A stretch of DNA of 64,000 bases. Source: Aurantimonas sp036549475. Its GTDB lineage: Bacteria; Pseudomonadota; Alphaproteobacteria; Rhizobiales; Rhizobiaceae. Below, one piece after another: positions 48,461 through 57,529 of the stretch. Below the pieces are notes generated by a model, which saw only the letters and a program-made list of their open reading frames with translations, ran no database searches and was not told the DNA's origin. Each line of letters opens with the position of its first letter. Positions within the stretch are counted from its first letter, which is position 1. Where the stretch lies: NCBI RefSeq assembly GCF_036549475.1, contig NZ_JAZHLI010000015.1, positions 21,855 to 85,854 on the forward strand, written 5' to 3'. The translations under genes and the position numbers were made by a program.

Positions 48461-49738
48461 ATGGTAGCCAAACCCTCAATGACTGAGATGTTCGGAGCCC
48501 TTCCGCCGGTAACTCCTGTCGTTCCGCTGTTCGAGGGTTCGCCCCCCGTCTTGCCGGAGATCGATCTGGCGGTACCGCAGGCCCGCATGTCCCGGCATCT
48601 GTCGATTTATGCACCGAATGCCGTTTTCGAACTGGTTGGCGAACTCGCACATTTGTCGCGGCGAGCGATCGAGCCGAACGTCTTCTTCGATCCGCAGTTT
48701 CTGGCGCCGGCCATGCCGCGGCTCGATGACCGAAAGGTCAGGCTTATGGTCGTGCGCGACGAAAAGGGCACCCGCAGCCGGCTGCGCCTGCTGATGCCGT
48801 TTTCCGTCGAGCGTTCCGCCTTCATAGGTGGCGTGTCGACCATTCGCGCCTGGACCCATCCCTTCGGGCCCCTCGGCACGCTGCCGGTCGATGGCGACGA
48901 TCCGGACGAGACGCTGGCGAGCTTCCTATCGACCCTAACCCGGCCCGAGCTTGGCCTGCCCGACATGCTCGTCGTCCCGGATGTGCGCATCGACGGGCCG
49001 ATGGCGACGACGCTGCTTGCCGTGGCGGGGAAGGGCGGACTCCCGACGACAGTCGTGAACACCACCTCCCGCGCGGCGCTGGTCAAGACCGGCGACGGCG
49101 CGATACCGACGTCGTTGTCCGGCCGCCGCCGGCGCGAACTCGCCCGCCAGGCTCGCCATCTGGCCGAGACTGGTCGTGTGTCGCTTCGCACGGCCCAAAG
49201 CCCTGATGACGTCCGGCTGGCGCTGGAGGATTTCTTCAGTCTGGAAGCCAGTGGTTGGAAAGGCCGTCAGCGCACCGCACTGATCATCGACCGCTACCGC
49301 TCCGCTTTCGCCCGCGAGGCGATCAATGCTCTGGCACAGGACGGCCGGGTCCGCATCTATACCCTGCATGCCGGGAGCCGCCCGGTGGCCAGCCTCGTCG
49401 TGCTCGTCGATCGCGGCGAAGCCTATGCCTGGAAGACCGCCTATGACGAGACCTTCGCCGCGGTGTCACCGGGGCAGCAGCTCGTCGCCGCAGCGACCAG
49501 CGCGATGCTGGGCGATCCCGCGGTCGAGAGGGCCGATTCCTGCACGGTGCCCGACCATTTCGTCATGAACCGGTTCTGGCCCGACCGGATCGCGGTGGGA
49601 ACGCTCGTCATCGGCCTGACGTCCGACAGCGGTAACCGAGTCGAGAAGGTCGCCCGCGGGCTGGCTTCCATGCGTCGCTCGCGCAATCTCGTCCGCCTCA
49701 CGCGTCAGCGTCTGCAGGGCATGCTCGCCGTCCGCTAG
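48461..49738 (+). CDS. GNAT-type acetyltransferase (BioF2-like/CelD group)
   Basis: 425 residues. The C-terminal GNAT fold is visible in LEDFFSLEASGWKGRQRTAL, VRIYTLHAGSRPVASLVVLV and GEAYAWKTAYDETFAAVSPG, as in CelD/BcsL-like Acetyltransf_6 proteins. The first 100 residues contain YAPNAVFELVGELAHLSRRA. Substrate unknown; relatives act in polysaccharide or lipopeptide modification. Its stop overlaps by 4 bases the stop of the convergent acyl-CoA synthetase. Confidence 0.82.
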   Translation: MVAKPSMTEMFGALPPVTPVVPLFEGSPPVLPEIDLAVPQARMSRHLSIYAPNAVFELVGELAHLSRRAIEPNVFFDPQFLAPAMPRLDDRKVRLMVVRDEKGTRSRLRLLMPFSVERSAFIGGVSTIRAWTHPFGPLGTLPVDGDDPDETLASFLSTLTRPELGLPDMLVVPDVRIDGPMATTLLAVAGKGGLPTTVVNTTSRAALVKTGDGAIPTSLSGRRRRELARQARHLAETGRVSLRTAQSPDDVRLALEDFFSLEASGWKGRQRTALIIDRYRSAFAREAINALAQDGRVRIYTLHAGSRPVASLVVLVDRGEAYAWKTAYDETFAAVSPGQQLVAAATSAMLGDPAVERADSCTVPDHFVMNRFWPDRIAVGTLVIGLTSDSGNRVEKVARGLASMRRSRNLVRLTRQRLQGMLAVR

Positions 49739-51396
49739 GCGGGTAGCGGAGCATTCTCCGTGGCGGCTTCCGCCGCCTCGCGCGCCGCTCTGTCGCGGAA
49801 CTCACGGCGGACGATCTTGCCGCTGGTCGTCAGCGTCATCCCATCCACAAAGGCGACCTCGCGGGGATATTCGTGGGCCGACAGGCGCTCGCGCACGAAA
49901 AGCTGGATGTCCCGCGCCAGGTCCGCGCTAGGCGTATGGCCTTCGGTGAGAACGAGATAGGCCTTGACGATCTCGGTGCGCAACGGGTCCGGTTTGCCGA
50001 TTACCGCGGCCATGTGGACTGCCGGATGGGCGAGGAGGCAGTTCTCGACTTCGCCCGGTCCTATCCGGTAGCCGGCTGACGTGATGATGTCGTCGTCGCG
50101 CCCGACGAAGCGAATATAGCCATCGTCGTCCATCTGGCCCTGGTCGCCGGTCATCAGCCACGCGCCGATGTACTTGTCGCGCGTGGCCTCCGGATCCTGC
50201 CAGTAGCGGAGGAACATCACCGGGTCGGGCGCCGCCACGGCGATCGTTCCGGTCTCACCGCGCGGAACCTTGCCGCCGTCTGTGTCCAGGATCGCGACAT
50301 TGTGGCCGGGCACCGGCTTGCCGATCGCGCCGGCGCGCGAAACGCCTAGGGCGGCCGACGATCCCAGCACCATGTTGCACTCGGTCTGGCCGTAGAATTC
50401 GTTCACTGTGACGCCAAGCGTGTCTCGGGCCCAGGCGAAGGTGTCGGCAGGCAGCGCCTCCCCGGCAGAACCGATGGTGCGCAGGTCGAGCCCGGCGATC
50501 GCCTCCGGCGTCGCTGCGCCCTTCATCATTCTGAGCGCGGTCGCCGGCAGGAAGGCGTTTCGCACCGTTTGACGGGCCATCAGCGCGAAGGCTGCGGCGG
50601 CATCGAACCGGTCGCGCGAATAGACCACCGGGACGCCGAGGAGCAGAGAGGGCAGGAGCGCGTTGAGAAGGCCGCCGGCCCAGGCCCAGTCCGCTGGCGT
50701 CCAAATCCGGTCGCCGTCCTGGGGCATTCCTTCATGGTGGAAGCGCATTCCGGGCAAATGGCCGAGCAGCACCCGGTGGCCGTGCAGGGCGCCCTTGGGA
50801 GGGCCGGTCGTGCCGGAGGTGAAGATGATCATCGCCGGGTCGTCGGGTGTGGTCGGCGCAACCGGCGACGCATCCGGCGCCAAGCGTTCCAGTTCGGCCA
50901 ACTCAAGCATGTCGGCGCGACCGGCTCCTACAGTGACGATTTCGGCGAGGTCCGGCAACGGCCCGGTGATTGCCGCATGGACCGGCAGTCCGCTCGCATC
51001 GATTACCGCAAGCCTTGCGCCCGATGCACGCAGGCGTAATTCCAGCGCTTCCGGTCCGAAGCGCAAGGCCAGTGGCACGGCGATGGCGCCGAGCCGGTAC
51101 ACTGCCAGATGCACAATCGCCGCTTCGAAGCTCTGCGGCAGTACGATCGCCACCCGGTCGCCCCGCCCGATGCCGCGCGCCGCAAAGGCGGCAGCCAGCC
51201 GGGCGGAGCGTTGCGCCAGTTCGCCGTAGCTGAGCGAAACCGCTGGCTCGCTGCCGCGATCCTCGATCAGGCAGATGCGGTCCGGATCGACTCGCGCCCA
51301 GACATCCGCGCAGGCTTCGGCGATGTTGAATCTTGCCGGCAGGTTCCATCGGAACCCGGCGCGCAGCGTCTCGTAGGTGGGAGATATGATGGTCAT
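49735..51396 (-). CDS. AMP-binding acyl-CoA synthetase (acetyl-CoA synthetase-like)
   Basis: 553 residues, ANL superfamily. P-loop IIFTSGTTGPPKGALHGH near residue 190, YGQTECN, MTGDQGQMDDDGYIRFVGRDDD and the catalytic Lys near LTTSGKIVRREFRD. It adenylates a carboxylic acid and forms the CoA thioester; medium-chain or propionate-type substrates are plausible but not read from sequence. ATG 51396 lies 27 bases past the tRNA-Leu 3' end. Confidence 0.9.
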   Translation of the reverse strand: MTIISPTYETLRAGFRWNLPARFNIAEACADVWARVDPDRICLIEDRGSEPAVSLSYGELAQRSARLAAAFAARGIGRGDRVAIVLPQSFEAAIVHLAVYRLGAIAVPLALRFGPEALELRLRASGARLAVIDASGLPVHAAITGPLPDLAEIVTVGAGRADMLELAELERLAPDASPVAPTTPDDPAMIIFTSGTTGPPKGALHGHRVLLGHLPGMRFHHEGMPQDGDRIWTPADWAWAGGLLNALLPSLLLGVPVVYSRDRFDAAAAFALMARQTVRNAFLPATALRMMKGAATPEAIAGLDLRTIGSAGEALPADTFAWARDTLGVTVNEFYGQTECNMVLGSSAALGVSRAGAIGKPVPGHNVAILDTDGGKVPRGETGTIAVAAPDPVMFLRYWQDPEATRDKYIGAWLMTGDQGQMDDDGYIRFVGRDDDIITSAGYRIGPGEVENCLLAHPAVHMAAVIGKPDPLRTEIVKAYLVLTEGHTPSADLARDIQLFVRERLSAHEYPREVAFVDGMTLTTSGKIVRREFRDRAAREAAEAATENAPLPA

Positions 51397-51422
51397 GTCG
51401 TTCCGAAACGGTGCCGGAACAT

Positions 51423-51507
51423 TGGTGCCCCTGGCCGGAATCGAACCAGCACTCCTTGCGGAACGCGATTTTGAGTCGCGCGCGTCTACCAATTCCGCCA
51501 CAGGGGC
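51423..51507 (-). tRNA. tRNA-Leu (anticodon CAA)
   Basis: 85-base class II tRNA with long variable arm and encoded CCA. Acceptor arms GCCCCTG / CAGGGGC are perfect, anticodon stem CGCGA/TCGCG with loop CTCAAAA gives CAA, and the T arm holds GGTTCGATTCC. Reads UUG codons. Confidence 0.95.
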
Positions 51508-51664
51508 GAACGGTTCAGTTCCGTTCGTTGGCGGACTATAGACGGCGCGCACATTGGGTCAATGGCGGATGCAACAGCTTTTCATCTCTCCGTTGCGTTC
51601 GCCCGCCGATCGTCCTAATGCGGGCGGATCGGGCTCGCCCGTCTCGCTTCCACGGACATTCGCC

Positions 51665-52246
51665 ATGCTCCACCGCCTCTACGACTGGGTCATGTCGCTT
51701 GCCGCCACCCGCCACGCGGAACGCGGTCTCGCTGCGGTCTCCTTCATCGAGAGCTCCGTCTTCCCGATCCCCCCCGACGCGATGCTGATCCCGATGGTGA
51801 TCGCGCGGCCGCGCAGCTGGTTCCGGATCGGAATGATCTGCACGGTCGCCTCCGTCCTCGGGGCGTTTCTCGGCTATGCGATCGGCGCATTGTTCTTCGA
51901 CCTGATCGGCCGGCCAGTTTTGGAGATCTACGGCAAGGCCGATGCCTTCGCCGAACTCAGCGCCCGCTACAATGCTTGGGGCGGCTGGGCCGTGCTCTTC
52001 GCTGCGCTGACGCCGTTTCCCTACAAGGTGTTGACCATCTTTTCCGGCGTCACCGGGCTGAACCTCGTGACCTTCACCCTGGTCTCGATTGTCGGTCGCG
52101 GCATCCGCTTCTTCCTGGTTGCGTGGCTGCTGCAGCGCTTCGGCGCGCCGATCCAGGGCTTCATCGAGAAGAATCTCGGGTTGCTCTTCACCCTCTTTAT
52201 GGTCCTGCTGATCGGCGGCTTCGTCGCCGTTCGCTATGTGATGTAA
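51665..52246 (+). CDS. YqaA/DedA-type membrane protein (VTT domain)
   Basis: 193 residues, about five hydrophobic segments. Characteristic pieces: FIESSVFPIPPDAMLIPMVI near the N-terminus, GYAIGALFFDLIGRPVLEIY, and ALTPFPYKVLTIFSGVTGLN. Family members are thought to scramble or flip lipid carriers; role here unproven. ATG 51665 gives the family start. dsbB begins 11 bases after the stop, so they are probably co-transcribed. Confidence 0.88.
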   Translation: MLHRLYDWVMSLAATRHAERGLAAVSFIESSVFPIPPDAMLIPMVIARPRSWFRIGMICTVASVLGAFLGYAIGALFFDLIGRPVLEIYGKADAFAELSARYNAWGGWAVLFAALTPFPYKVLTIFSGVTGLNLVTFTLVSIVGRGIRFFLVAWLLQRFGAPIQGFIEKNLGLLFTLFMVLLIGGFVAVRYVM

Positions 52247-52257
52247 CGGATGATGGC

Positions 52258-52791
52258 ATGGCATTGACTGACCGCTTCCTGCGCCCGACCGGCTTTCGCC
52301 AGACCCTCGCCTCCGGTTTCATTCTCGCCGGCACGACGATCACCGTGGGAACGGCACTGCTCTTCCAGCATGTCGGCGGCTACATTCCCTGTGCACTCTG
52401 TTTGCAACAGCGCATTCCCTACTATGTCGCTATCCCGCTGGCGCTGATCGCCTTCGTGGCAGCCGCAGGGCGGGCGCCGGCCCTCCTGACGCGGCTGCTG
52501 CTTCTGGCGATCGGGCTGATCATGCTGGTTTCGCTGTATCTCGGAATCTTTCATGCCGGGGTCGAATGGGGCTACTGGCCCGGCCCGACGGACTGCGCTC
52601 AGGTCGGAGGCGGCGATCTGGGAAGCGGCGACCTCCTTTCGGCGATCGATGCCATCCGGCCGCCCTCCTGCGACGAGGCGGCTGGCCGCTTCCTGGGCCT
52701 TTCCTTTGCGGGCTGGAACGCCCTCGCCTCGGCTCTGTTCGCCGCCATCGGCCTGCGCAGTGCGGTCGCCAAGGCCGACCGCTTCGCCTGA
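52258..52791 (+). CDS. dsbB: Disulfide bond formation protein B
   Basis: 177 residues, four membrane helices. Cys45 and Cys48 in PCALCLQQR form the quinone-coupled pair and Cys113 and Cys138 the second periplasmic pair that reoxidises DsbA. Arg adjacent to the first pair is the usual quinone-contact residue. No dsbA is in the window. The upstream membrane gene is 11 bases away. Confidence 0.93.
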   Translation: MALTDRFLRPTGFRQTLASGFILAGTTITVGTALLFQHVGGYIPCALCLQQRIPYYVAIPLALIAFVAAAGRAPALLTRLLLLAIGLIMLVSLYLGIFHAGVEWGYWPGPTDCAQVGGGDLGSGDLLSAIDAIRPPSCDEAAGRFLGLSFAGWNALASALFAAIGLRSAVAKADRFA

Positions 52792-52836
52792 AACGGCCCC
52801 GGGCAAACCGGGGCGGCACTCCCGTGAAGACCGAGC

Positions 52837-53742
52837 ATGTCGACGCTGTTCCTGACCCTCTGGCCGCTCTTCGCGCTGATCCTCGCCGGCCTCGGCTTCC
52901 GCCGATCCGGCTTTCCAGGAGAGGGGTTCTGGCCGGCCGCCGAAAAGCTCAACTATTTCGTGCTGTTTCCGGCGTTGCTGTTTTCCAGCCTCGCCAATGC
53001 GCCGGTGGCAGACCCGTCGATCCTGAAGCTCGCAGGGGCAATCTTCTCGGTGCTGGCCGCGGCGTCGCTCATGCTCCTGGCGCTGCGCCGGCTCTTTGCC
53101 TGGCCGGCGGCGCGCTACGGCCCGATCGTCCAGGGCATCACCAGATTCAACACCTATCTCGGCCTTGCCCTGGTAGCGGGCATCTTTGGTCCGGATGGGC
53201 TGGCCCGGGCAGCGGTTATCCTGGCCGTGATGGTGCCGACCGTGAACGTTCTCTCGGTGATAGCGCTCACATCCGAGCGCCATACCAGCGCACGCGAACT
53301 GGTGATGCCGGTGCTGCGCAATCCTTTGATCCTTGCCTGTCTTGCGGGCGCGATCGTCGCCTTCTTCGGCCTTGGGCTGCCCTTTGGGATCGACCGTCTG
53401 CTCGGTCTACTAGCCGCCGCCAGCCTGCCGCTGGGCCTCCTGTGCGTGGGGGCGGCGCTGAAGCTGAAGGCGGCACGGGCCGAGACCGGGATCCTCGCCG
53501 CCAACAGCGCGGCGCGACTGATCGCCATGCCGCTTCTCGCCTACGCGATCGCCGGGCTCCTGGCGCTGCCGCCGCTCGATGGGACGTTGCTGGTAATCTT
53601 CTTCGCTCTACCGACGGCGCCAACCGCCTATGTGCTGACAACGCAGCTGAAGGGCGATGCGACGCTGATGGCCGGACTTGTCACGTTGCAAACGCTGCTA
53701 GCCGCGGCCAGCCTGCCTCTCGTCCTGGCAGTTCTCATCTGA
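52837..53742 (+). CDS. AEC family transporter
   Basis: 301 residues, about ten membrane helices in the auxin-efflux-carrier fold: NYFVLFPALLFSSLANAPVA in the first half and LIAMPLLAYAIAGLLALPPL in the second. Carries organic acids or related anions in characterised relatives; substrate here unknown. Stop overlaps the convergent DUF3095 gene by 8 bases. A second AEC gene lies at 57501. Confidence 0.88.
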   Translation: MSTLFLTLWPLFALILAGLGFRRSGFPGEGFWPAAEKLNYFVLFPALLFSSLANAPVADPSILKLAGAIFSVLAAASLMLLALRRLFAWPAARYGPIVQGITRFNTYLGLALVAGIFGPDGLARAAVILAVMVPTVNVLSVIALTSERHTSARELVMPVLRNPLILACLAGAIVAFFGLGLPFGIDRLLGLLAAASLPLGLLCVGAALKLKAARAETGILAANSAARLIAMPLLAYAIAGLLALPPLDGTLLVIFFALPTAPTAYVLTTQLKGDATLMAGLVTLQTLLAAASLPLVLAVLI

Positions 53743-54931
53743 TCGGACCGGCGGTCGCCATCGCCGCCGCTGCGGCATAGCCGCCTGCCGCGCCGTCGAC
53801 GAAATGAACATGGTCGCTACGACTGGCCGACGGAACGAAGCAAGTCATCAGCGCTGCCGCCTGGCGATGGCTGCCGGTTCGCGCAAGACCTGCCGCGCGG
53901 GCCTCTGCGAGCCGCGCCTCGATCCGGCTGGCAACGGCCTCGGTGCAATCAAGGGTCATGCGTAGCCCGTCGTCGAACTTGCGGAAATCGCTGTTGCGGG
54001 CGAGTTCCGAGCGATAGCGAACTGGGTCGAAGGCGCCGACTCGCGTGCCGGTCACGAACGTCAGGTGCGACAGCAGGGTGCGGACCGCGACGGAAATGCG
54101 CGAGGCCCAGAGCGGCAGGCCGGTCATCGCTTTGCGCACTTCCGCTTCGATCGGCAGCCCGGCCGGGGGCCAATGCAACTCCGGCCCTTCCGGCGGCACC
54201 GGATTGCCATCGTGATCGCCTTCGACGCCGAGTTCGAGAATGTCGTGCGCCAGTTTCGCGAAGGAGTCGGGGCAAGCACCGGGCGCGGGCAGGAGCACGA
54301 CCGACAGGATCAGGCCTCTGCGCGCCGGGATTTCGGAGAAGCGGCAGGACAGGCCGGCGAGATCCGGTCGGGCGGTCTCGCCGTCCTGCGCCGTGACATG
54401 AAATTCGCCGGCCTTCATCCGCTGCTCGGCCCAGGCAAGCCCGCCGCCGGCGAACATTGCATAGGAAACGTTCGGGGACGGGGCGAATCGGGCGACCCGC
54501 ACGTCGTGGCCGTTCTCGCGGATCGTTGCGACCGGTACCATCGCCACGCGCAGCGACAGACCGAATGCGGTTTGCGCCCACCCCGCGACGGCAGCGAGCG
54601 CGGCGCGTCCGGTGTCCGCCTCGTGCGCGGGCAGGGCAAAACCAGCGCCGTCGCCGCCGAAGACGAAGGGAAATTCGCGGCCGCCAAGTCCGTTGGCGAC
54701 CGCTGCAATCACAGCGGCGGCGACGGTGTTCACCCGCTTGTAGCCGCCCGCCGTGACTGCGTCGGTCGAACGGACGATATCGGCGACGCCGACGACCCAA
54801 TCGTCAGGAAGTGGATGATAGGTACCGGCATCGCCGAGACCGATGATGCTGCCGGAGACGGGAAGCGCTTCGTAGAACTCCAGGCCGATGGAAGGCGCGC
54901 TACTGGAGTCGTCCGGGCTCGTCGCGTCCAT
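53735..54931 (-). CDS. DUF3095 family protein
   Basis: 398 residues. Recognised from FYEALPVSGSIIGLGDAGTY, WVVGVADIVRSTDAVTAGGY, KRVNTVAAAVIAAVAN and FVFGGDGAGFALP. The latter segments resemble the nucleotide-cyclase/GGDEF-like palm (VADIVxST, GGDGA), so a nucleotide-related activity is conceivable, but none has been established. Soluble. Confidence 0.88.
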   Translation of the reverse strand: MDATSPDDSSSAPSIGLEFYEALPVSGSIIGLGDAGTYHPLPDDWVVGVADIVRSTDAVTAGGYKRVNTVAAAVIAAVANGLGGREFPFVFGGDGAGFALPAHEADTGRAALAAVAGWAQTAFGLSLRVAMVPVATIRENGHDVRVARFAPSPNVSYAMFAGGGLAWAEQRMKAGEFHVTAQDGETARPDLAGLSCRFSEIPARRGLILSVVLLPAPGACPDSFAKLAHDILELGVEGDHDGNPVPPEGPELHWPPAGLPIEAEVRKAMTGLPLWASRISVAVRTLLSHLTFVTGTRVGAFDPVRYRSELARNSDFRKFDDGLRMTLDCTEAVASRIEARLAEARAAGLARTGSHRQAAALMTCFVPSASRSDHVHFVDGAAGGYAAAAAMATAGPIR

Positions 54932-55112
54932 CCCATATCCTTGCCGGCCATGGGGGCGGTTGGTGTCGCCCTCCGGCCGTCATGTAGAGCCCGGCTGCCG
55001 ACCTCGTCCACGACTCACGGTGCACAACCGCGTGACGGTACGCCAGCGAATGATCACAGCCGGAAGAATATCGGGTCTGCGCAACGGCGCATTGCGAAGG
55101 TTGCGGTCCGGC

Positions 55113-55673
55113 CTATTCGGGATCGAGCTCGGAATCCCAGTAGAGATAGTCGAGCCAGCTTTCATGCAGGAAGTTGGGTGGGAATAGCCGGCCATTGTTG
55201 TGCAGATCGTGCACGCTCGGCTGGAACGGCGTCTGGTGCGGGAACATCTTGGCGGCCTTGGGCATCAGGCCGCCCTTCTTGAGATTGCAGGGCGAGCAGG
55301 CCGCCACGACGTTCTCCCAGGTCGTCAGGCCACCCCGAGACCGCGGAATGACGTGGTCGAAGGTAAGTTCGTGGGGCGAGCCGCAATACTGGCACTGGAA
55401 GCGGTCGCGCAGGAAGACGTTGAAGCGGGTGAAAGCCGGGAAGCGCGCCGGCTTGATGTAGGTCTTGAGGCAAACGACCGAGGGCAGGCGCATCGAGAAG
55501 GTCGGGCTGTGCACGGCGCGATCGTATTCCGCCAGGATGGTCACCCGGTCGAGAAACACCGCCTTGACCGCGTCCTGCCAGGACCAGAGAGACAGAGGGT
55601 AGTAGCTGAGCGGCCGAAAATCGGCGTTCAGAACGAGCGTCGGGGATAAGTCCTGAGTAACAGCGATCGTCAC
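55113..55673 (-). CDS. HNH endonuclease-domain protein
   Basis: 186 residues. The HNH core reads FQCQYCGSPHELTFDHVIPR then SRGG and ENVVAACSPCNLKKGG: two CxxC-type zinc pairs and the catalytic DH..N..H-type residues. A common, conserved chromosomal gene in rhizobia, usually stand-alone, with no defence partner nearby. GTG at 55673 fits homologues. The role is unknown. Confidence 0.88.
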   Translation of the reverse strand: MTIAVTQDLSPTLVLNADFRPLSYYPLSLWSWQDAVKAVFLDRVTILAEYDRAVHSPTFSMRLPSVVCLKTYIKPARFPAFTRFNVFLRDRFQCQYCGSPHELTFDHVIPRSRGGLTTWENVVAACSPCNLKKGGLMPKAAKMFPHQTPFQPSVHDLHNNGRLFPPNFLHESWLDYLYWDSELDPE

Positions 55674-55853
55674 AGGTAGTCTTCCTACCTCCCATCGAGC
55701 CAAAACCAAGCTTGCAAGGAGTATCGTGCGCCATCGTGTCGGGTTTGTGAAGCCTCGTCCCGCAGCGGCTGGCGCGCTGTGCGAACCCGCATTGCAGCCC
55801 TTGTCCGGCGGCGCGGACAGAAGATCTGTGGATAAATGCCGCAGCGCGTTACG

Positions 55854-56525
55854 TCATGCCGCAGGCGCTGCCTCGCGCCGCGTGATGGCCGCGTAATACG
55901 CCCAGAACAGGCGGGCGGCGACCGAGCGGTGTGGCGCCCAGGCCAAAGCGAGGCTGGCGGCCTGCCGCGCGCTGGGGCGTGCGTCATGGTGGAAGGCGTG
56001 GGCAAGTGCCACCCGCAGCGCTAGGTCGCCGGAGGGGAAGACGTCGGGATGGCCGGCGCAGAACAGCAGATAGCATTCGGCGGTCCATGGGCCGACTCCG
56101 CTGACGCCTACCAACTCGGCGAGGGCCGTATCGACCGGCGCCACTTCCACTCGGGCAAGATCGAGATCGCCCCGATCCACCGCCTTGGCGACGGCACGGA
56201 CCGTGCGCTGTTTGGGGCGTGACAGACCGGCTCGGCGATAGACCGCGTCGTCGGCCGAGAGGAAGGCCTGCGGGTCGGCGATGTCGAATTCGGCCTCCAG
56301 CCGGGCGAAGATCGCGGCGGCACTGGCACGGGACACCTGCTGGGCGACGATGATGCGGGCAAGGCCGGGCAGGCCGCCGGGATCGCGGCGCAGCGGCAAC
56401 GGGCCTGCGGTCGCGGCGACGGCTTCGAGCCGCGGATCGATGCGCACCAGCGCCGATAGCCCCGCCGCTATGTCCGCCTCGGTGCGGATGATCCCTGCCT
56501 TGTCCGGCGAACCATGCGGCCGCAT
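55854..56525 (-). CDS. DNA-3-methyladenine glycosylase II (AlkA-type)
   Basis: 223 residues, HhH-GPD superfamily base-excision glycosylase. IIVAQQVSRASAAAIFARLE opens the domain, the helix-hairpin-helix is VGVSGVGPWTAECYLLF, and the catalytic aspartate is in FPSGDLALRVA. It lacks the N-terminal TBP-like domain of E. coli AlkA, as in many short bacterial forms. Divergent from gluQ. Confidence 0.9.
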   Translation of the reverse strand: MRPHGSPDKAGIIRTEADIAAGLSALVRIDPRLEAVAATAGPLPLRRDPGGLPGLARIIVAQQVSRASAAAIFARLEAEFDIADPQAFLSADDAVYRRAGLSRPKQRTVRAVAKAVDRGDLDLARVEVAPVDTALAELVGVSGVGPWTAECYLLFCAGHPDVFPSGDLALRVALAHAFHHDARPSARQAASLALAWAPHRSVAARLFWAYYAAITRREAAPAA

Positions 56526-56599
56526 CTTCTCGTCTGTCCGTCATCGTCCTTGCCAAAAGCGACCGTAGAAGTCGCGCCAAACGAGGGGAAGCCGATTCG

Positions 56600-57529
56600 A
56601 TGCACACTGAGCCAGCCTTCCGCTTCGCCCCCAGCCCCAATGGCGAACTTCATCTGGGCCATGCCTATTCCGTGCTGGTCAATCGGGGGATGGCGCGGGA
56701 GGCGGGGGGGAGGTTCCTCCTGCGGATCGAGGACATCGACCAGGCGCGGTGCACGCGCGAGTACGAACGGCAAATCGCGGAGGACCTGATCTTCCTCGGC
56801 GTCGACTGGGACGCGGCACCGCGGCGCCAGTCCGAGCATTTCGCCGACTATGCCGCCGCGCTGGAAGCGCTCTGCGACGCCGAGCTGATCTATCCGGGCT
56901 TCATGTCGCGGGGGGAAATACGGACTTTTGCCCATCGCTACGAGGCGGACGAGGGCGAGGCCTGGCCGCGCGACCCGGACGGGGCGCCGCTCTATCCGGC
57001 GCTCGACCGCGACCTGTCGAGCCGGCGGCGCGAACAGAAGATGCGCGACGGCGAGCGCTTCGCTTGGCGGCTGAACACGGCGAAGGCCGTCGCGAGCCTC
57101 GGCACGCTGACCTTCGAGGAAACCGGCCTGGCCGCGGACGAGGGCGGCGGCGAGGTCGTGGCGCGGCCGCTGGAATGGGGCGACGTAGTGCTCGGGCGCA
57201 TGGAGACGCCGACCAGCTACCATCTGTCGGTGGTGGTCGACGACGCCCTGCAGGGCATCACCCATGTGGTGCGCGGCCGCGACCTGTTTCCCGCGACCAG
57301 CATCCACCGCCTGCTGCAGGCGCTGCTCGGCCTTCCGGTGCCGCGCTATCATCACCACGAGCTGATCCTGGGACCGGACGGGCGCAAGCTGTCCAAGAGC
57401 GCCGGCGACACCGCGATCCGGGCGCTGCGCGAGGCGGGCCTGGGCGCCGAGGACATCCGCCGGATGGTCGGCCTGCCGCAGGGACCGGCCGCCCGGAGCG
57501 TCAGCCGAGGATCGTCAGCCAGACGCTGA
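56600..57529 (+). CDS. gluQ: Glutamyl-queuosine tRNA(Asp) synthetase
   Basis: 309-residue GluRS paralogue without anticodon-binding domain; it attaches glutamate to queuosine-34 of tRNA-Asp. Class I signatures: PSPNGELHLGHA (residues 11-22) and KLSKS (263-267). The residues that normally carry the zinc cysteines (YPCFC) read YPGFM here (98-102), so the zinc site is probably lost. The 3' end overlaps the convergent AEC gene by 29 bases. Confidence 0.9.
   Translation: MHTEPAFRFAPSPNGELHLGHAYSVLVNRGMAREAGGRFLLRIEDIDQARCTREYERQIAEDLIFLGVDWDAAPRRQSEHFADYAAALEALCDAELIYPGFMSRGEIRTFAHRYEADEGEAWPRDPDGAPLYPALDRDLSSRRREQKMRDGERFAWRLNTAKAVASLGTLTFEETGLAADEGGGEVVARPLEWGDVVLGRMETPTSYHLSVVVDDALQGITHVVRGRDLFPATSIHRLLQALLGLPVPRYHHHELILGPDGRKLSKSAGDTAIRALREAGLGAEDIRRMVGLPQGPAARSVSRGSSARR

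Noticed and set aside
51423..51552. N-terminal extension of the acyl-CoA synthetase
   Set aside because: The open frame passes through tRNA-Leu; the homologous protein starts at 51396.
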